A stretch of DNA of 64,000 bases from Dasypus novemcinctus (taxonomy: Eukaryota; Chordata; Mammalia; Cingulata; Dasypodidae). Made by a program: the position numbers and the translations under genes. The notes under the pieces were generated by a model. That model did not search any database. It saw only the letters and a program-made list of their open reading frames with translations, and had not been told where the DNA came from. The stretch lies in the NCBI RefSeq assembly GCF_030445035.2, contig NC_080704.1:25090499-25154498 (forward strand). Reading direction: 5' to 3'. This document shows, piece by piece, positions 48,315-59,300 of the stretch; within the stretch, counting starts at the first letter, position 1; every line of letters begins with the position of its first letter.

Positions 48315-49784
48315 ATCTTCCTGTTTCTTGTCGTGGATTGTAATTTTTTGTTAGTGTTTTGGCATCTGGCTTACTACATGTATTTATTCTGGGTACAGTT
48401 TCCCTCTTTAGTTTAGGGCTTTCTTGCCCTTTTTCCCTTGCTGGTTGTACAGTAGGAGCCAAGGATGTAGTTAGTGCTGTAAACTGTGGAGGTTCAAGCT
48501 GCCCACATTGCCCAGGGACTGATGAAGCTTCTCTCATCTTTCTCTTTTGCCGGGGGTAGGGACAGAAAGCCATAGCCATGTGTAATAATCCAAGTTGTGT
48601 AGGCTTGGACTCTATTTGCCCAGAGAGACTGATGAAGCTTCATATCCCTTCTTCCCCTGCCTGGGGCAGGGATGGAGCCTGAAGGTGTAGGCAGCAATCT
48701 ATGTTGTGTGGGTCCAAAACAACCGCAGTAGCCCTGGTAGACTTCTGACTATTAGGTCTGTGCCAGCTGAATGTACCTGCAATTACCTAGAGAGACTGGT
48801 GCAGGGCTCACCAGCCTCCTCCCTGCCAGAGGTGGGGCTGAAGCCTAGGCTAGGGATGCAGGCCAGTCTGGGCGAAAGAAGCTGGTCCCTACCTTCACTG
48901 TGATTTTCGTTCAGCCCGGCTTCCCTTCATGCTGCGGGTGGAGTCAAAATGGCAGCTACTGGCCTCTTTCCAACCTGGACAAGTTGGGACATTAGCTGTT
49001 CTTAGGGTTATACTCTAGTCAGTAGAATCCACCAATCAATAGCCAAAATTGGTGGCCAATCGTTTTCTCCCCCCTATTTTTGGGAAATGGAGCTTCCAAT
49101 TCCAGCCACAGAATAGTTTCTGGGGCAGCCTGCACTGCCAAAGTAGGACAATCACTGGCCTCTGCAGCTTGGCCAGTAATTTCCCGGAGAGACTGGCACA
49201 GGTCCCTGCAGCTCCCTTCCTGCTGGAGGTGGCACTGGGGACTAGGTTAGAGCTGCAATCTGATCTGCATGGAAAGAAGCCAATCTCTACCAGCGCTGTG
49301 ATTTTCAGTCTGCCCCACTTCCCCTTGTACCAGGCGTGGAGTTAAGATGTCAGCTCCCGGCCTCTTTCTGGCTTGAGACAGTCTCAAACTTTAGCTGTTC
49401 TCAGGATTATACTTAGCCTGCTGAATTTACTCATCAGTAGCTGAATTTGGTGCCCAACCATCTCTTCTTCCCCCATTTTTGGGAAATGGAGCTTTTAATT
49501 CCAGCCATGGAACAGCTCCTGAGGCGACTTGTCCCTTCCGTGGAGGATGGGCACCAGCCTCTGTGGTGTGGAGTGCTCTACTTATGAGTCTTCTCTGGAG
49601 ATGTGCAGTCTCCTCCTTCTATTCCTTCAAGGATGTTGCAGGCTGCTCTTCTGGCCTCCTGGAGTCCACAAACAGGTGCTTCAGTTAGGTCCAGAGAGCT
49701 CTGGGTGTTTACTAACTGCCCTGTAGCAGGAGCTGACTCTAGGAGCACCTTACTCCACTGCCATCTTGCTGGTTGTCCTATAGT
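48315..49784 (-). promoter_or_regulatory. L1 5' UTR with tandem monomers
   Basis: The promoter region of the large L1. About 399-base tandem units are visible: 'gtgatttt' at 48900 and 49298, and 'tgggaaatgg' at 49081 and 49480. A smaller ~110-base repeat ('gactgatgaagctt' at 48517 and 48627) lies closer to ORF1. The extreme 5' end (49760-49784) carries CAAGATGGC on minus, like the YY1 site that sets the L1 start. Richer in GC than the flanks. Confidence 0.7.
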
Positions 49785-49793
49785 GCATAATTT

Positions 49794-50589
49794 AACAAGT
49801 TGGTATGTGAAATAAAATAATTCAAGCTGGCAAATAATGTTTTGACTGTTGACTAAAATTAAATATACCTGTTATTGAAATCTTACCAAATGGTTTAAAT
49901 CACTGCTATATTTTAAATTTAAAGTAGCATATTTTAAAATGTGAAATTTCCTTCATGGGAAGACTTAAATATCCTTGTAAAGTTAAAAATATTACAATTG
50001 AATTTAAATAATCCTTTTATACTTCTGTGCTTTTTGATTTGCCCAAGAGAGTTGAAAATATGTCTTAATGAAATAGCTAGAAATGCTATAATTAAAATAC
50101 TATATCCTTTTGGGTCTCAATTCTTGGCACAGAATCAGTATTCTTTGACATTATTTTTCTTTAAAAAATAGCCCAGTGAAATTATTCACCTGTTTTGGGA
50201 AAAATATTTCTAAGAAATATGTAGCTTTTTATTTAACTTGATAACTCTACCCCTGAAAATAAGAGGGGGGAGGACCTTCAACACTAAGAGCCACAAATTC
50301 CCCTAAATTTGCAGTGTTTAACACGAAGAAGGGAATAAAAAGGGAGCATTTGAAACTGTCAAAATGTAAATGACACATTTAAGGTATATTTAACTGGCAC
50401 AGTAACACTTAGAAATTTTTTTTTAGCATACTGCACATACTCACTTTCCATCATTTTGAAAATGTGACAATTTAATATAGGATTTATGACTTTTGAGTTT
50501 TTGCCCATTTAAGGACATCTAATATGATATTGTTTAATAAAACTCTGCCTTCTTTTCCCGGACTAGATTTGAAGCTTAGGTTAAGCTTG
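49794..50589. other. Non-coding AT-rich stretch, nothing assigned
   Basis: Very AT-rich with no gene and no named repeat. Confidence 0.4.
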
Positions 50590-50989
50590 TGTTGACCACC
50601 CTTCCCTTGGCTGCCGCACGACTCCTGGGAGGATGGAAGACAAGGCCTTGGAATTCTTTCCTTGGTGAGCCCCCCTTACCACCTTCCCTCCTCATCCTGC
50701 CTTCTTCAGCTTCACAACTTGCGTAAGAGTCTAGTCCAAAGAAGAAGGCTAGAAATAGGACTGCTTTTCCATCTTCTCACAACCAAGCCCATGATGCCTT
50801 ACATCCCTCAGTCACCACCAAATAGTCAGTGGTCTTGGGTTCTTCTTACTCCCTTATCGCCAAAAATCTTTATCTCCCATTTTGACTAAACTTCTCATAG
50901 CTTCTTTATTCCTCAAGCCCTTCCGCTCTGCTCTCTGGAAAACTCCCTTCTCTCTCTCTCTCTCTCTTTTTTTTTTTTTCACCAGAAAT

Positions 50990-51412
50990 TGGATGGTTTT
51001 TTTTTTCTTCCTACGATCTCTTTATTTATTTTTAAAAATGTTACATTAAAAAATATGAGGTCCCCATATACCTCCCACCCCCCTCACCCGACTCCTCCCA
51101 CATCAACAACTTTCCCCATCATTGTGGCACACTCATCGCACTCGGTGAACACATTTTGGAGCACTGCTGCACCACATAGATAATATTTTACCCTGTAGTT
51201 CACACTCTCCCCCAGTGCATTCAGGAGGTTAAGGCAGGATATGTAAAGTCCAGCATCTGACCCTACAATATCATTCAGGACAACTCCAAGTCCCGAAAAT
51301 GCCCCCACATCACACCTCTTCTTCCCTCTCCCTGCCCTCAGCAACTACTGTGGCTACTTTCTCCACATCAGTGCTACAATGTCTTCTATTACTAGTTACA
51401 ATAGCCCTGAGC
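50990..51412 (-). mobile_element. L1 3' end, truncated (antisense)
   Basis: Shares 'aaaaaatatgaggtcccc', 'cattgtggcacactcatcg', 'acaactccaagtcccgaaaa' and 'ctccacatcagtgctacaat' with the copies at 46419 and 45386. Target duplication not resolved. Confidence 0.75.
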
Positions 51413-51479
51413 CTCAGCAGACCTTGCAACTCCTACCCTCTCATCTCCTTTCAACATTCCCTTTACTTTCTTGAACTAA

Positions 51480-51691
51480 CTCAGAGTTTCTCAACCTTGG
51501 CACTGTTGGCCAGACCCTTCTTTGCTATGGGGGGGCTATCCTGTACGCTGCAGGTTGCTAAGCAGCATCCCTGGCCTCTAACCACTAGAAGCCACCAGCA
51601 CAGCCCCTCTACCGGGTTGTGACAACCAGAAATGTCTCTGTAACTGCCAAATGTCCCCTGAGCGACAAAGTTGCCCCCCCCCCCATTGAGA
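51480..51691 (-). mobile_element. MER20 hAT element (antisense)
   Basis: 'cagagtttctcaaccttggc', 'aagcagcatccctggcctct', 'gttgtgacaaccagaaatg', 'aaatgtcccctgag' and 'gagaatccactg'. Likely 8-base duplications AACTAACT and ACCTAACT flank it, one mismatch. Confidence 0.85.
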
Positions 51692-53480
51692 ATCCACTGA
51701 CCTAACTAATCTTCCTTCAGGACATTGCTTTCCTTTCAGACCCTTCCCTCTTCCATTTTCCTCCTGGGCCTCCTGGGCATGTGTCCTTTTGTTCCTTCCT
51801 CCCCCTTAAAAACAAATGCTTTTATGAAGTGCACAAAGATCCTACTGGCCTTTTGTTCCACTCATCTGCAGACCTCTCTCTCATCTCCTTTTTTTCCAGG
51901 AGGATTTGAGTCTATGGCTCCCTCCCACCCTCCCTCTTTTCATCTCCACAACTTCTCTGGTGCTTACCCTCCTGCAGCCTTGACATCCAAAAGGCTCTTC
52001 TACTCAAACCTTGGGCCTCTAAATTACTTGATCTTCCTGACTTGGGCTAAAACCAAATCTCTACCCATTTTACATTTGAGGAGCCAAATGTCTTTGGAAG
52101 AGTACACCCAACGCTGCTTCTGACTTCACCTAAAATAGATGACCATAGATCTCCACTTATCTGGCCATTCTGTAACACTTCTTTGGTCCATTTGACCCCT
52201 ACTCTCTGAGACAACTATTTTAGACCTTCTCTTTCCAGTACTACCCTTTCTCCCTCACTCTTCTTAATGACCTTGTTTCTTCATTCATTGAGAAAATAGA
52301 AGTAATCAGAAGAGGGCTGCTTCATCTTGCCACCGTTAACTTGACTAGCTTACTTGTAGGCATCTGTCAAGTTTGTATATACCTATATAGTATGTATACT
52401 CCTCTCTATGGTCAGCCTGTCCCCTTGGCACACCCTCCATCCCTTTCTACTCCCTAAGTACTTAGTTCTTTCACTTATTCACCTATCCTTCTGCTTCATA
52501 CATTTTCTTTCTCTACCATCAACATATAAATGTGCTGTAATCTCTTCCATGTAAACAAATAAGCCAACTACATGATCTCTACATGTTGGCATGGCTCAGT
52601 CTTATGCTTTCTCCTCCCCCCTCCTCTCCCCTTCCCTCCCTTCCTTATCCTTTCCCCTGCCATCCCCATCCTCTCTTTGCCTTTTCTATAAATATTGACT
52701 AAGTGGTCTCTATCAGTGCCAAGATCTTAAAATCCTGTCTATATGGTAATAATTCCAATTTATACCTCTATTGATGGTCTTTCATGTAGGCTGCAGATTC
52801 ATATACCCAGCTACCCATGGACATGTTTACTTGGATATCTAACATAACTTATCTGAATCTGAACTTCCAATCACCCCCACATACCCTTTACTTTTCAAGC
52901 ATTCACCCTTTCTATAAATTCACAAAGGTGCTCAGGCTAAAACCCCACAAGCTGTGTAAATTTCATTCTTTTCTCCTCACCCTACATCCCTCATCAAGTC
53001 TTGTTAGTTCTACTTTCAACATGGATCCTAAAACTGGTCTCTAGCCATTATTAACCCCAGTCTAAGCCATCATCATCTCTCTCCTGGACTACCACAATAG
53101 CCTCCTAACTTGTCTCTCTGCTTCCACTTTGCCTCCCCTGGAGAACTTCTGTACTCATCAGAGTGCTCTTTTGAAAGTTGTAAATCAGGTTATGTCACTC
53201 CCCTGATTTAAAATCCTCCCACGGATTTCCATGATATTTGGAAGAAAATTCCATGTCCTACCATGTCCTGGCCAGATCTGGCTCCTACCTCATCCTTTAT
53301 TTCTTATCATCCTTCCCTCCCTCCCCTTTTCTTTGGCCACACTGGCCTTCTTGTTGTTTATCAAACACATCAGGCTCATTTTAGCTCTGGGGCCTTTGTG
53401 CTTGCTGATTCCACATCACCCAGGTTCTTTGCATGTTTGGCTCCCTCACCAGGCAAAGTGGATATGCCAGCAATGTAAGC

Positions 53481-53835
53481 AAGCACAGTGTCAATTGCCA
53501 TCCAAGTTAAAAGATCACACGTGTTCATGGACTTGCCTCACTGATATCCTGTGTTAGACCAGCAGGAGGACTTGAAAAATAGGACTTGGAGATCTCTAGA
53601 CATTGCTTAGGGATTTCATTATTCAGGTGCCAGTGGAAGAAAAACGTTGCTGAATCCCAAGTATGCACATATGAAAGTGGCTGTGAAATGACCCTGCACC
53701 TGACAAAACCTCAGTGTAATACATCTTGGACAACTTTGAGAACTTTGCCTGTGTTTTTGTGACATAAATCAAGCAATGACCAATCCCCAAAGAGACTTCA
53801 TAATGGCATTTTTAACCAATCAAATAACACCTTTC
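53481..53835. other. Non-coding stretch, nothing assigned
   Basis: No gene and no named repeat. Confidence 0.35.
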
Positions 53836-53848
53836 AGAATCCTGCCTT

Positions 53849-53946
53849 GGAAAGTGGGTGTAGCTCAGTGGTTGAGCACCTGCTTCCCATGTACAAGGTC
53901 CCAGGTTCAATCCCCAGTACCTCCTAAGAAAGAAAGAAAAAAATTA
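53849..53946 (+). mobile_element. DAS-I type tRNA-Ala monomer SINE
   Basis: tRNA-Ala-like head with A box TAGCTCAGTGG (53861-53871) and B box GGTTCAATCC (53904-53913), then an AAGAAAG-rich tail. The exact 13-base duplication AGAATCCTGCCTT lies at 53836-53848 and 53947-53959. Confidence 0.9.
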
Positions 53947-53959
53947 AGAATCCTGCCTT

Positions 53960-55410
53960 ATTTGACAAAACTTCCTTTTTGGACCCTGTCCAGCCCTTGT
54001 GCTTGGGGAGACTTGGGGAGACTCACTGAACTCACTTTTGCCTGACATGGTTTTCTCTTGCCTGGTGAGAATACACTCAGCTTTGATTTTTCAGCTCTGC
54101 TGGTCTGGTTATTCAATATGACAGTGCATTAATAATTTCATTTTCTTCTCCTTACTGTTTTAGGCCTTTTTCTTTAACCTTTTTTAGGAGCTTTGGTACC
54201 GGAGAGTCTTCTAGTCTCTTCCCTCTAAGAAATGTTAGTCTCCTTGTTTCCCAAAAATCCCCTGGTGGGCCCTGCCTGGTGTATTCCCTTCTGAGAAAGG
54301 CTGGGAGAATTCTCTCTAGGAGGATTTTATAGATGTGGTTGAGGGATAACCACCCAACTGTTTTAGGTTGTCAGAAAAATTATCATACAAAAATCCACTC
54401 CTAAAACCCCATCAAATCTGAATCCCTTTCACAAGCTCCTGAACTAGCCACCCCCCAACCAAACCAAACCAAATAAAAAACCAAAACTTTAATTACCATA
54501 GCTATTTGTTTTGGTTCCTCTCTGTGGGTGAGATTTACATTAATTAGAGTATAATGAAGCCTGCCCTTTCAAACAAATGTATTCCTTTGTTTGCACTCAT
54601 TTGAGCAAACCGACTGCACTGGTGGGCGAGCACGGGTAAGGGAGGCATTGAAATTGGCTTATACAAACCCCGACCCCCAGAGCTGACCTTTCCCACCCTT
54701 CCCAAGATGCTTGCCGCTTTACCCGCTTGAGATTTCTGTGCGGAGACCTGGTGGTTTTTTGTTTTGTTTTGTTTTGTTTTCTCTCTCTTGTTTTCCTACC
54801 TGCAGAAGAGACACATTTTCTCAGAAAACATTTCCCTCTCTGCGGCTTTCTGGTTAGTATTCAGGCCACCACCTCTGTTATCAGACGGTGGCAACAAAGC
54901 TTTTCCGCCTGAATCTTCTGCGAGGTGGCGGGGGAATGGATTGCACAGTAATGAGCTGTTTTTGCAGGCTTCCTTCGGGAGCCTTTTCTTATATCCCTTG
55001 GCAAGAGGAACTAATTCAAAACAGCAACCCAACCCTTGGGCATCTCAAATTCACAGAAATTCAGCTGACTTGACAGTACGAGGGTCTCCCTGAAAATCAG
55101 TGCTGTAAATCAGAGCTTCGTTTTGCCAGGGGAAGGGTGGCTGGAGGTTTTCTGGAACCTTATATAAGCCTTTTATCCTTATCGCTGTTTCAAAGCCAAC
55201 CGAAGATGGTAGGAAGCGTGCTGGGAGCTACTTTTCTTTCCTGATTATGCTATTTCATCTCCTAAGCATCATAAACTGAGAGTCTCAGAGCGCTTCCCCC
55301 GGAGAGGCAATTCATGGACTGTTTTACTCATGATGAACTTGACCAGATAGACCTAATCTCCTTGAGGGCAGGGCCGGAGATTTGCTTGTTTATTTGCTTG
55401 TTTGCTTTTT
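53960..55410. other. Unique-looking stretch, candidate conserved noncoding DNA
   Basis: No transposon text recognised, apart from a (TTTTG)n run at 54756-54779. The part 54480-55240 has mixed composition with some CpG. Frames across 54764-55093 have no homology I know. Confidence 0.3.
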
Positions 55411-55414
55411 TTAA

Positions 55415-55715
55415 AAAGCAGTTTTATTGAGATATATCTACACACCATACAGTTCATCCAAGGTGTACAATCAATGGCTTTTCGTATAATCATGTACTTG
55501 TGCATTCATCACCACAGTCCATTTTAGAACATTTTCATTTCTCCAAAAAGAAAAACCCTGTACCCCTTAGTAGTCACTTCTCAATCCCTCTAGCCTTACC
55601 CAGCCTTATGTTACTAATCTAATTGTCTCCACAGAGTTTTTTACATTAACATTTTATACAAATGGAATCATACTACATGTAGTACTTTGCGTCTGTTTTC
55701 TTTCATTTAGCATGT
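55415..55715 (-). mobile_element. L1M-type 3' UTR fragment (antisense)
   Basis: Classic antisense L1M text: 'ttttattgagatatatctac', 'acagttcatccaaggtgtac', 'tgcattcatcaccacagtcc', 'aaaaagaaaaaccctgtacc' and 'aaatggaatcatactacat'. Confidence 0.85.
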
Positions 55716-55734
55716 TTTTTAAAAAATTATTGTA

Positions 55735-55835
55735 CTTTTTTTTTAAATTAGAGAAGTTGTAAGTTTACATAAAAGTCATGTAAAAAAAAATACAGCATTC
55801 CCATCTACCCCCTACTGTTGATGCTTTGCATTGGT
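55735..55835 (-). mobile_element. L1 3' end stub (antisense)
   Basis: 'gaagttgtaagtttacataa', 'catgtaaaaaaaaatacagc' and 'attcccatctaccccctac' match the 3' UTR tandem unit at 43553-44240 and the inverted stub at 58204. Confidence 0.65.
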
Positions 55836-55872
55836 GTCTTTACTTTCTGTCTGCAGGAGCTAACACAGTGCC

Positions 55873-55942
55873 TGGCACTTGCTGGCTCTGAAGTGGCTGC
55901 TGGTGCTTGGCACTTGCTGGCTCTGAAGTGGCTGCTGGTGCT
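55873..55942. repeat. Perfect 35-base tandem duplication
   Basis: The 35-base unit starting TGGCACTTGCTGG at 55873 is repeated exactly from 55908 to 55942. No decay between the copies, so it is recent. Confidence 0.9.
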
Positions 55943-56539
55943 GGGTCCATTTATAGCCATCCCCGCTGCTGTCTTGCTTATTGATGCTCTCTGCTCACGT
56001 GTCACCCCTGCACGTGCTTCCATCTCTTCTGGCTCCAGCTTCCTGTTGTCTTTTCTCCTGTGTTCAGCTCTCAGGGCTCCTTCTGTCCATCCTCAGAATA
56101 TGGTGGCTCTCCATCCTGACAGACTTCCCTGGCTCCCCGCTGAGAAAGCGGCTTCAAACATTCCTCCACGCCTACCCCCACATGCTCTTATGGCCTAGCT
56201 CGTCGAATATCTTCATTTTCTAGGTTCCAGCTTCCTCCCTCTTACCCATCTCTCCATTTACCCTCAAGGGGCTCCTCATTCTTTCAGCCCTCAGTAATCC
56301 CAGGCTCTGCCCTGTCTCTCGCCTTTTTCTTATTCTCCATTTCTACTCCTTTGCTGGATTCTTCCCCTTCCTCCCCTGACAGCTTCCCTTTATCCACGTG
56401 TGTATTAAATTGCTGGAGGTTGCAGTGGGAAGGGGTGATACTTTACCTTCCAGATCCATGTGGTTAACATGTGAAATAGCCAAGCAGTGACAGATTTTAT
56501 GGGTACAGTTGTAGGGATTACATGTATTCCTTTGGGGTG
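55943..56539. other. Non-coding stretch, nothing assigned
   Basis: Pyrimidine-rich, possibly an old LINE2 piece, but not enough to call. No gene. Confidence 0.3.
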
Positions 56540-56540
56540 C

Positions 56541-56573
56541 AGGGGGTAATTATTAATTATTAAATTACCCCCT
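56541..56573. other. Inverted repeat, potential hairpin
   Basis: AGGGGGTAATT (56541-56551) and its exact inverted copy AATTACCCCCT (56563-56573) are separated by 11 AT-only bases. Confidence 0.85.
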
Positions 56574-56611
56574 ACACTGGATAAAGCCACAGAATTTTTG
56601 TTTGATTTAGA

Positions 56612-56838
56612 TTAGTGGTTCTCAACCAGGACTGATCTTTGTCACCCAGCGTGCATTTGGCAATGTTTGGAGACATTGTGGATTGTGACAACTTGGGGTG
56701 AGGGTATGTGGGGCTACTGCCATCTAGAGAGTCGAAACCAGGGGTGCTGCTCAATACCCTACAATGAGCAGGGCAGATCCAACAGCAAAGAATTATTGGG
56801 TCCAAAATGTCAGTGTTACCAAGGTTGAGAAACCCCAG
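56612..56838 (+). mobile_element. MER20 hAT element
   Basis: Plus orientation: 'agtggttctcaaccaggac', 'catttggcaatgtttggaga', 'gggctactgccatctagaga', 'aataccctacaatgagcagg', 'ccaaaatgtcagtgttac' and 'aaggttgagaaacc'. Nearly full length. Confidence 0.9.
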
Positions 56839-57089
56839 TTTACACCTTCTTCTTCCTTCTTCCCCAGCTCCTCCTCTGCCCATTCTTCCAATGGCCTGGG
56901 GCCTCATAGCCTCATCCTGTCACATGTGTCTCATGGCCTCAGTTGCTGGGTCCCCCATCACCTGGAGAGAACCCCGTGCCTGGTTTTAAGCTGAAACCGT
57001 GCCTGAAAACTAACCATGAACACTCTTCAGTTCAGGGAATCCTGGCTACTGGGAGCAGGAAGAGTTTTACAAGTTTTCAAAAAACGTCT

Positions 57090-57190
57090 TCTAATTCTTC
57101 AGAGGTAAAGAAGAAAAGTGACTTTGCTGAGGTCACACAGCTACTGAGGGGCTGCTCTGGGGCTGCAGCCTGGGGATCCTGACTCCTGTC
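57090..57190 (-). mobile_element. MIR SINE fragment (antisense)
   Basis: 'gactttgctgaggtcacaca', 'gctactgaggggctg' and 'ctggggatcctgac' fit antisense MIR. Confidence 0.55.
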
Positions 57191-57494
57191 TCTCTTCTCT
57201 CTCCATTCTCTCAAGCAGTGCTCACTGCTTTTTGTCAAATAAAAGAAATACAAGCTAACCACCTGGACAAGGACAGGGACCGGACTGACTGGTCTCACCG
57301 AAATAGGGACACAGTCACGTACTTCCCAATTTACTGGGCTGCTGAGAGAACATGTTTTTCTGGATGTCTCCTTTAGTGCTTGCTCAGAGGTCTCTGTCCA
57401 CTGCAAGGCACAGATAAATGTACTTCATTGTCCTCTGTACTTCCATCAATTGTAACAAATGTACCACACCAATGCAAGTTGTTAATAATAGGGT

Positions 57495-58203
57495 GGTGTT
57501 TGAGTTTGCTAAGGTTGCCACTGCAAAATACCAGAAATGGGTTGGCTTTTATCATGGGAAATTTATTAGAGTAAAAGCTTACAGTTCTGAGGCTGTGAAA
57601 ATGTCCAAATCAAGGCATCATCAGAGATGCTGTCTTACCAAAGGTAGACTGCTGGAAACCCTGGAATCCTGCCACATGGCAAGGCAAAATGGTGGCTCTT
57701 TGTTCTGGGTCTCTGCCTTCTCTTCCAGGCCACTTTCTCCCTGAACTCAGCTGTGGGCAATGAAGCACATGGCAGGGTTCAACTCTTCAGCCCTGAGCTG
57801 TTCCCTGGGCCTAGCCTCTCAGGGACCTCTTTCCATGCCCTTGTGCTCTACCAATTCCAGCTTCTGGCCTCTCTCTCAGCCTCTCTGGGCATCTCTAGTC
57901 CTCTCTCTCATGGCAGGGTAAAATGGCAGCTATTTTTCTCTGTGTACGTTTCTGCTTTCAATTCTCAGTTAATATAAGACCCCAGCAAGAGGGTGAAGAA
58001 CTAGCCTGGGTCATGCCTCACCAATGTAGTCCAATCAAAGCCCTTAAACAATCTATTAATAAAAATGGTGTAATCAAGGTCTCTTTACTGAATCTAATGC
58101 AATCAAAGGGGCCAACACCCATAGAAATGGATTAGTTCAAGAACATTATCTTTTCTGGGATTCACACACACACAAAAAACACAACAACTTCAAACTGTCG
58201 CAG
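57495..58203 (+). mobile_element. LTR-like interspersed repeat (MLT1-related)
   Basis: The start, 'gtttgagtttgctaaggttg', 'gccactgcaaaataccagaa', 'ggttggcttttatcatggg', 'ttacagttctgaggctgtga', follows MLT1-type LTRs, but the middle differs and may be a lineage-specific relative. It ends near the L1 stub at 58204. Confidence 0.5.
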
Positions 58204-58280
58204 GTGGTGTATGGGAATCCTGTATTTTATGCATGATTGTTCTGTAAACCCACAACTTCTCTAATAAAAAAAAATTAAAA
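58204..58280 (+). mobile_element. L1 3' end stub
   Basis: 'gtgtatgggaatcctgtatt', 'atgcatgattgttctgtaaa', 'cccacaacttctctaataaa' and an A-rich tail: the inverse of the tandem unit at 43553-44240. Confidence 0.75.
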
Positions 58281-58855
58281 AGCCCTTTGTTTGAGGGCTG
58301 CTTTCTACACAGCTCTCCAAGGTCCCTCAGGGTACCTGCTCACTGACCCACTTGAACAAGTATCTGCTTGTTTTAATTAAGAGGGTTCACAAGCCTTGTA
58401 CACATTCCTCATTTTAACAGCCATGGCCCTCCCCCAAGCATGAATTACTTCTCAGAGTGGTGACACCTTATCTGTGCAGCCGGCCATGTGCCCTGGGTCA
58501 CTTGTATTTTGTAGGCTCTGGCTTTGGTTTCAGCCCTCTTTTCCTCTTTCCAAAACCCTCAGTCATTTGAGGAAACTGCTATGCTCTTGCTACTCCAGTA
58601 TGAAATAAGTGCACTGCTTCCACAATCAGGGGTCAAATTCTGTTTCCTTTCAGAAAAAAAGAAGCAGAGTATTCTCTGTGCAAAGAAACTGTATGGGTAT
58701 CTGACTTTAGTTGGTTGTTACTTTATTTATTACTTTCAGGTGGGGAAAAGAGAGGTGACTAGAGCTACAGTATCCAAGTTAGCTTTACAAACTCTCCAGC
58801 AGCACCTAAAACAAACTGAAATTTTGAGACCCAATCAGATTCACTAGTCACCTAC
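58281..58855. other. Non-coding stretch, nothing assigned
   Basis: No gene and no named repeat. Confidence 0.35.
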
Positions 58856-58859
58856 TCTC

Positions 58860-59300
58860 TGCTCTTTATTGACAGTTTTACCCCAGGTCCTTTGCACTGG
58901 CTGTTCCCCCTGCCTCTTGTACTCTTCATCCAGACATCCACTTGGCCAGCCCTTCTCCTTCCTTCCTTCCAGTCTCTGTGTAAACATCTCCTCTTTAGGC
59001 AGGCCTTCCCTGACCATCCACCATAAGCTAGCATTCCCACTCCCATGCCTGACACCCTCACTTCTCCTTACTCTGCTTGAATCGCCCCCATACCACTTAT
59101 CCTCACCTGATACATTACATATGGATCAGCTTGGTGGTTTGTGTTTGTGTTTGTGTCTCCCCCACCAAAAGGTAAATTCCACGAGGGCAGGGTCTTGCCT
59201 GTCTGTTCACCGCCGTAGCCTCAGCTTCTATGGTGCCTGGCATGTCGTTGGCTCTTAAGCAATGCTGGACGTGTGAATGAATGAATGAATTCATGAATGA
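58860..59300 (+). mobile_element. L2 (LINE2) 3' end
   Basis: L2 3' text in order: 'aggtcctttgcactggctgt', 'aggcaggccttccctgacca', 'aaattccacgagggcagggt', 'tctgttcaccgccgtagcct', 'ggtgcctggcatgtcg' and the terminal TGAATGAA repeats (59275-59305). Confidence 0.85.

Larger units (their letters stand above)
43524..49784 (-). mobile_element. L1 with both ends but most of ORF2 missing (HAL1-like), antisense
   Basis: One minus-strand insertion flanked by GCATAATTT (43515-43523 and 49785-49793). Reading minus: 5' UTR 49784-48315, starting beside a CAAGATGGC motif like the YY1 site at L1 5' ends; ORF1 remnants 48314-47677 and 46405-46185; endonuclease start of ORF2 about 46030-45800; ORF2 C-terminal part about 45372-44690; 3' UTR 44690-43524. 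Most of ORF2, including reverse transcriptase, is absent between the endonuclease and C-terminal parts. Two younger L1 3' ends sit inside (45386-45790, 46419-47663). Removing them leaves about 4.6 kb, shorter than a full L1. It may be a HAL1-type element or an L1 with a later deletion. Confidence 0.75.
50590..53480 (+). mobile_element. Long L2 (LINE2), interrupted
   Basis: Plus-strand L2 text, strongest from 52270: 'cattgagaaaatagaagtaa', 'aatgtgctgtaatctcttcc', 'ggacatgtttacttggatat', 'tgaatctgaacttccaatc', 'catcatctctctcctggact', 'tatgtcactcccctgattt' and 'ctggccagatctggctcc'. Earlier parts are pyrimidine-rich and less certain. An L1 3' end (50990-51412) and a MER20 (51480-51691) interrupt it. 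No reverse-transcriptase frame survives. Confidence 0.6.
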
